A stretch of DNA of 10,765 bases from assembly GCA_002503395.1 (NCBI GenBank), contig DARQ01000048.1, positions 1 to 10,765 on the forward strand, given 5' to 3'. The notes under the pieces were generated by a model, which worked only from the letters and a program-made list of their open reading frames with translations, had not been told where the DNA came from and did not search any database. A program made the position numbers and the translations under genes. This DNA comes from Euryarchaeota archaeon UBA60. GTDB taxonomy: Archaea; Thermoplasmatota; Poseidoniia; Poseidoniales; Poseidoniaceae. Of this stretch, positions 7,937-10,765 are shown piece by piece; the first letter of the stretch is position 1; every line of letters starts with the position of its first letter.

Positions 7937-8608
7937 TCAAAATCGAACTTTCCTCAGGTTCTCAAAGCATCCTTTAGCAAGTCCCTCAATACCACCTAAT
8001 ACGGCCTCATTTTCAAGTAATCGGTCGAGATCTGCGACGGTTGTCGGATGCTTGGGGCCGATGACGTCACACTGCTCGGGACCGGTACTGATTTCATAGG
8101 TACCCAAAGCCTTTGCCATATGCATAATGTCGAGTTTATCGAGGGCTAGCAATGGCCGCATTATCGGGTAATCCGAGGCAGCCGCGACGGCACCCAGATT
8201 ACCTAGAGTCTGCGAGGAGACCTGACCGATATTCTCACCGGTGATGATGTGGGTAGCGCCGACCTGTTCTGCCAGCATACACGCCAAGCGGTTGAACAGG
8301 CGTTTCATGTGGACAAAGTAATCGCGATGCATCGCCGGCAGGATGAATCGGGAAAGCACCTCGCCAACCGGAATAACATACAACTCCGCTCCCAAACCAT
8401 TGCCGCCGCTGACCAATGGGCTTGCGGCGCCACCCAGATGATGCATTGCAGCCAAGGTCTTGAGTTCCGCTTCATCCGTGGTCAGTGGCTCAAGAGAAGC
8501 GTGGAGGGGTATTATTTCCCAACCTTGGGCCAACATCCGAGCTACAGCGACCGGAGAATCGATGCCCCCGGACACCAGAGCAACCGCACATCCACTACCC
8601 TCTGCCAT
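7937..8608 (-). CDS. thiI: ThiI-like PP-loop sulfurtransferase/AMP-ligase, catalytic domain only
   Basis: 223 aa from ATG at 8608. It has the PP-loop ATP-binding motif SGGIDSP at residues 13-19, TGENIGQVSSQTL at 123-135, MRPLLALDK at 150-158, and GTYEISTGPEQCDVIGPKHP at 169-188. These are the hallmark blocks of the ThiI catalytic domain, which adenylates U8 of tRNA for 4-thiouridine synthesis; Cys180 sits where ThiI has its catalytic cysteine before the VPKHP-like block. Full ThiI is roughly 380-480 aa with an N-terminal ferredoxin-like and THUMP domain for tRNA binding. Here the protein starts directly at the PP-loop, and no rhodanese domain follows. The start is certain: ATG is followed almost at once by the beta strand that leads into the PP-loop. 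Either a separate THUMP protein supplies tRNA, or the enzyme has another sulfur-transfer role such as thiazole synthesis. It is transcribed divergently from the thioesterase gene. Confidence 0.85.
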   Translation of the reverse strand: MAEGSGCAVALVSGGIDSPVAVARMLAQGWEIIPLHASLEPLTTDEAELKTLAAMHHLGGAASPLVSGGNGLGAELYVIPVGEVLSRFILPAMHRDYFVHMKRLFNRLACMLAEQVGATHIITGENIGQVSSQTLGNLGAVAAASDYPIMRPLLALDKLDIMHMAKALGTYEISTGPEQCDVIGPKHPTTVADLDRLLENEAVLGGIEGLAKGCFENLRKVRF

Positions 8609-8615
8609 GAATGGC
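8604..8615. repeat. Short palindrome over the ThiI-like start codon
   Basis: GCCAT-GA-ATGGC spans the start codon of the ThiI-like gene, which occupies 8608-8606 on the minus strand. The arms are 5 bp. Alone this would be unremarkable, but the divergent partner gene also has its start codon inside an inverted repeat. Confidence 0.3.
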
Positions 8616-8629
8616 TACAGCCAATCATC

Positions 8630-8640
8630 CACAATAACCC
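8630..8640 (-). promoter_or_regulatory. TATA-like box for a leaderless ThiI-like transcript
   Basis: On the minus strand GGGTTATTGTG contains an AT-rich box centred near 8635, about 27 bp upstream of the ATG at 8608. That is the usual archaeal distance from TATA box to transcription start, so the mRNA may begin at or near the start codon. No Shine-Dalgarno precedes the ATG, which agrees with leaderless translation. Confidence 0.35.
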
Positions 8641-8693
8641 CTCGCCTCAAGCAATTCTGTTGTGTAAGGTTCAAGGGTGATGATGCGGTCGAG

Positions 8694-8709
8694 GTAGTGA
8701 TGTCACTAC
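8694..8709. promoter_or_regulatory. Perfect inverted repeat centred on the thioesterase start codon
   Basis: GTAGTGA (8694-8700), TG, then TCACTAC (8703-8709) form a perfect 7-bp dyad whose centre is the ATG at 8700-8702. In mRNA this folds as a 6-bp stem with AUGU as the loop, and the left arm overlaps the end of the GAGGT ribosome-binding site (8691-8695). It could be a DNA operator at the start of transcription or a hairpin that hides the start region. Confidence 0.45.
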
Positions 8710-9182
8710 AGCCGTTCAGCACCGAACCAGTCACTCTGGCAGAAGAAGTATTCCCTGGTGATACCAATGCATACGGTACTCTATTCGGTGGAAGATTGAT
8801 GGCCTTGATGGATAAAGCAGCCGGTTTTTCGGCCTCAAAATTCGCCCATCGGGAATTTGTCACCGTCAGTGTCGATTCGCTCGAATTCATTAATCCGGCA
8901 CACAAAGGCGACATAATCGAAGTGGTAGGAAAGGTGGTCTACACCTCCACCCACTCGGCCGGATGTAAGGTCCAAGCATATGCGCTGTCGAAATCTGACT
9001 GGAAGCGCAATGAAATCTGTAGTGGGTATTTCTTCATGGTCGCCATCGATGGAAATGGCCGCCCGGTACCGATTCCTCAATTCACCCCGCAAGGCGAGGG
9101 CGAGCAAGAGGAATGGGATACCGTCGCAGAAATTCGCGAGCATCTGCTAGCCCTCAGGCGGCGTCGCGAAGCGCAAGGTTGA
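8700..9182 (+). CDS. Hotdog-fold acyl-CoA thioesterase (YciA/BACH type)
   Basis: 160 aa. The product would hydrolyse acyl-CoA thioesters to free fatty acid and CoA in the cytoplasm. The family signature is clear: FPGDTNAYGTLFGGRLMALMDKAA at residues 18-41, with the probable catalytic pair Asn23 and Asp38, then VTVSVDSLEFINPAHKGD (54-71) and YTSTHSAGCKVQAYA (81-95). A single hotdog domain with a charged C-terminal helix (RRRREAQG) is the normal size for YciA-like enzymes, which work as oligomers. The frame stays open upstream to 8460, but ATG at 8700 is chosen because the family homology begins there and GAGGT lies five bases before it. The upstream extension would overlap the divergent ThiI-like gene. 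The gene is followed 26 bp later by the aSelBL gene on the same strand, so the two are probably co-transcribed. Chain-length preference cannot be read from the sequence. Confidence 0.92.
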   Translation: MSLQPFSTEPVTLAEEVFPGDTNAYGTLFGGRLMALMDKAAGFSASKFAHREFVTVSVDSLEFINPAHKGDIIEVVGKVVYTSTHSAGCKVQAYALSKSDWKRNEICSGYFFMVAIDGNGRPVPIPQFTPQGEGEQEEWDTVAEIREHLLALRRRREAQG

Positions 9183-9193
9183 GGTTGAGGTCA
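9176..9193 (+). repeat. Three tandem hexamers (AGGTTG, AGGTTG, AGGTCA)
   Basis: These hexamers span the stop codon of the thioesterase gene and the beginning of the gap before the aSelBL gene. The last copies contain GAGGT, a possible ribosome-binding site, but it lies 16 bases from the aSelBL ATG, farther than usual. The repeat may be chance or slippage. Confidence 0.3.
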
Positions 9194-9208
9194 TGCTCGG
9201 ACGGCTCG

Positions 9209-10228
9209 ATGACCGTTCTCAATGTGGCGATGGTAGGTAGTGACGACCTAGCGCGTGAAATCGCCAAGCCGAGCGATAATCGGGATGTCGACACCTATGT
9301 CCACAAGGAACCACATGAGGATGGTTACAGAATACTCTCGCTTATCCGACCGGCCAAGTTTCCCGAGCGCCTGCAACCGTTGTTATCGGCACTGAACGCG
9401 GCGAAGGCCGGAATACTTGAGGTCAAAGCCATTGATGCCGCTCTAGGAGAGGCTCTAGTCGCCTTTGCCAGTGCCGGAATCGAGCACGGCATCGTCGTGG
9501 TCAACCCGCCGGCCGGCGAATGGGTCGATACGGAACAGGTGAAGATTTTCTTACAACAGGCCGGGCTCGATTGGCAATTCATCGGCAGTGATGGGATTGA
9601 ACTTCGCAAGGCTCTTTTCGCAATAATGGACGAGGTGCTAGACTCACTGAAGAGTGCCGAAGAGGCACAGCTGGTGATTCCGATCGACCAACATTTCAAC
9701 GTCAAGGGAATCGGTTTGGTCGCCATCGGTTATGTCCAGTCAGGTCGATTATCGGTACATGATGAGGTGATGATTCTGCCCGCCGGTGGCGGAGCCTGTA
9801 CAAAGTCACTGCAGGTGATGGACGATGATGTCACCGAGGCCACCGCCGGCGACCGGGTAGGCATCGCTCTGCGCAATGCCAAGGAGGAACATCTCACCTC
9901 TGCGTCGATAATCGTCCATCCCGCGGTCGACGACAAGAGGGCTGGGGGTCAAACTCCGCTGGCGCTGTTCGGCAGTGATAAGACCTCGTTCAAACTACAG
10001 AAATCGCGGTTCCAGAAACGTGAATTATCCGTCGGAGATATCGTCCACATCGCGGTTGACTTGCAGTTCGTTGTTGGCCGAATCGAGGTGATCGAAGGGG
10101 ACTTGGTGACCGTCGGATGGGATTCGGCGTTATTCATCCGCCGTGATTCGCCGCCCCCAGCGTTGTTGTGCCAATTGGATAACAAACCACGAATCATGGG
10201 ACAGGCCACTGATTTTACATCACTTTGA
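9209..10228 (+). CDS. aSelBL: archaeal SelB-like elongation-factor homologue without GTPase motifs
   Basis: 339 aa from ATG at 9209, where the protein starts MTVLNVAMVGSDD in the position of the usual first G-domain strand. The N-terminal half (about 1-150) keeps the shape of a translational GTPase domain but has lost its nucleotide motifs: the P-loop GHVDHGKT is replaced by GSDDLARE (10-17), no DxPG is present, and the NKxD position reads VVNPPAG (97-103). Domain II follows (about 155-240) with IDQHFNVKGIGLVAIGYVQSG at 159-179 and DDDVTEATAGDRVGIAL at 205-221, typical of EF-Tu/SelB domain II, and a C-terminal beta domain follows (about 250-320). Archaeal SelB-like proteins lacking GTPase residues are a known family found in archaea that do not make selenoproteins; their function is unsettled. 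The Shine-Dalgarno is poorly spaced, so the start is good but not certain. It lies 26 bp after the thioesterase gene, with no terminator between them. Confidence 0.85.
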   Translation: MTVLNVAMVGSDDLAREIAKPSDNRDVDTYVHKEPHEDGYRILSLIRPAKFPERLQPLLSALNAAKAGILEVKAIDAALGEALVAFASAGIEHGIVVVNPPAGEWVDTEQVKIFLQQAGLDWQFIGSDGIELRKALFAIMDEVLDSLKSAEEAQLVIPIDQHFNVKGIGLVAIGYVQSGRLSVHDEVMILPAGGGACTKSLQVMDDDVTEATAGDRVGIALRNAKEEHLTSASIIVHPAVDDKRAGGQTPLALFGSDKTSFKLQKSRFQKRELSVGDIVHIAVDLQFVVGRIEVIEGDLVTVGWDSALFIRRDSPPPALLCQLDNKPRIMGQATDFTSL

Positions 10229-10340
10229 GGTTGGATTCAGAAGTTGTTTCGGCGCTGAAAAAAGGGTCGCGATACCGCCGCTTTACGCGGTGCCCGTAGG
10301 GCAGGGTTCATATTCTCAAGCAGTCGCTCACCCAGTTGGG
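10229..10340 (+). other. Intergenic region with consecutive small hairpins and a TATA-like box
   Basis: After the aSelBL stop comes an A6 run (10258-10263), then a hairpin ACCGC (10274-10278)/GCGGT (10287-10291) with an 8-nt loop, which is directly followed by TGCCC (10291-10295)/GGGCA (10299-10303) with a GTA loop. CATATT at 10309-10314 lies about 28 bp before the ATG at 10341, fitting a TATA box for a leaderless downstream mRNA. The hairpins could form a 3' structure or a small RNA. No tRNA fold could be made, although GGGTTCATATTC superficially resembles a T-arm. Confidence 0.35.
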
Positions 10341-10765
10341 ATGCACTCTTTCGAGCAATCGCAAGATTCCGATTCAGGGGTTGAATTTGAGATATTCTCA
10401 GCCCTTGCAATGGCCGGCGTCCAAGGGCGGGTCAAGGGGGTTCTCTGTGAGGAAGAACTCCTGCTGGAGCGACGTAGCGGCCATACCCTGCATCTCAAAT
10501 TGAATGCCATCAACAGGTTGCGCCACCACCATACCTCACTGATTCCTCGGTGGACCTTAGGAATCAGTTTCGTACTGCTCTATGGGGCGTGGAGAGTTTT
10601 TGTCGGCCAACCTGCAATGATAATGCTATTCGTGGGAATAATGACCATTGTCGTATTCATTCTCGGTCGCCGGCCGACCCTTGCCATCGATACCAAATCC
10701 GGTGATTGCCATACATTGTTCGGCAACGATGCCTCGCTGATGAGAATGTGTTATCTCATCAAACG
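10341..10765 (+). CDS. Membrane protein with two transmembrane helices, partial, C-terminus outside window
   Basis: The frame is open from ATG at 10341 to the right edge, giving 141 codons and no stop. An acidic N-terminal stretch (1-20) is followed by a probable beta region (residues 27-62: VQGRVKGVLCEEELLLERR, then HTLHLKLNAINRL). Two close membrane helices follow at about 70-88 and 92-109, and then another beta-like segment, RPTLAIDTKSGDCHTLFGND (111-130). A split of beta strands around a helical hairpin is reminiscent of bacterial PH-like membrane proteins, but I do not recognise the family. ATG at 10341 is preferred over ATG at 10410 because the coding sequence between them looks real and a TATA-like box sits at leaderless distance. 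No Shine-Dalgarno is visible. The function is unknown. Confidence 0.7.
   Translation, partial: MHSFEQSQDSDSGVEFEIFSALAMAGVQGRVKGVLCEEELLLERRSGHTLHLKLNAINRLRHHHTSLIPRWTLGISFVLLYGAWRVFVGQPAMIMLFVGIMTIVVFILGRRPTLAIDTKSGDCHTLFGNDASLMRMCYLIK

Noticed and set aside
8249..8680. A 143-codon plus-strand frame opposite the ThiI-like gene
   Set aside because: The ThiI motifs on the minus strand explain the region, and the plus-strand product has no recognisable feature.
8676..8690. Possible C/D-box guide RNA (GTGATGA, C-box-like)
   Set aside because: No matching D box (CTGA) at suitable spacing was found, and the motif overlaps the likely ribosome-binding region of the thioesterase gene.
8460..8699. 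An 80-residue N-terminal extension of the thioesterase
   Set aside because: It overlaps the ThiI-like gene antisense, has no family similarity, and the ATG at 8700 has a well-placed GAGGT.
9193..9240. A 15-codon leader-peptide frame starting at ATG 9193 right after GAGGTC
   Set aside because: It has a better-placed ribosome site than the aSelBL ATG, but it is very short, overlaps the aSelBL start in another frame, and shows no supporting composition.
10299..10330. Possible tRNA T-arm (GGGTTCATATTC)
   Set aside because: The flanking bases do not pair into a T-stem, and no acceptor or anticodon stem could be built around it.

Overview
The window most likely comes from an archaeon, probably a marine Thermoplasmatota lineage such as Marine Group II (Poseidoniales). 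This is an inference from gene content. The evidence is a GTPase-dead SelB-like protein of the archaeal aSelBL type, a two-repeat TBP-like protein, an archaeal-type TIM-barrel metallohydrolase, a giant single-pass surface protein with an acidic cytoplasmic tail, frequent GTG starts, and TATA-like boxes set at leaderless spacing. No rRNA, tRNA, CRISPR array, transposase or phage gene was seen.

Layout. The left 8.6 kb is transcribed leftward (minus strand) in this order: a ThiI-like PP-loop enzyme (8608-7937); a 99-bp gap with a T-tract and two inverted repeats; a 1910-aa exported, membrane-anchored protein (7837-2105); a 267-aa unknown protein that appears to begin at a CTG codon (2095-1292); a divergent TBP-like protein (1295-735); and a TIM-barrel metallohydrolase that runs off the left edge (731-1). 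The last four are packed with gaps of at most 9 bp or overlaps of 4 bp, so they look like one translationally coupled operon. The right 2.1 kb is transcribed rightward: a hotdog acyl-CoA thioesterase (8700-9182), an aSelBL protein without GTPase motifs (9209-10228), a short structured gap, and the start of a two-helix membrane protein that runs off the right edge (10341-10765). The 91-bp gap 8609-8699 is a divergent promoter region.

How the genes may work together. Two genes touch translation or tRNA (ThiI-like core, aSelBL), one concerns acyl-CoA or lipid turnover (thioesterase), and the giant protein is a surface adhesion or recognition protein. The most unusual grouping is the operon that joins the surface protein to an unknown protein, a TBP-fold protein lacking the usual DNA-kinking phenylalanines, and a metallohydrolase. 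The most notable small-scale signals are the CTG start with a near-perfect archaeal Shine-Dalgarno, and a 16-bp perfect inverted repeat centred on the thioesterase start codon.
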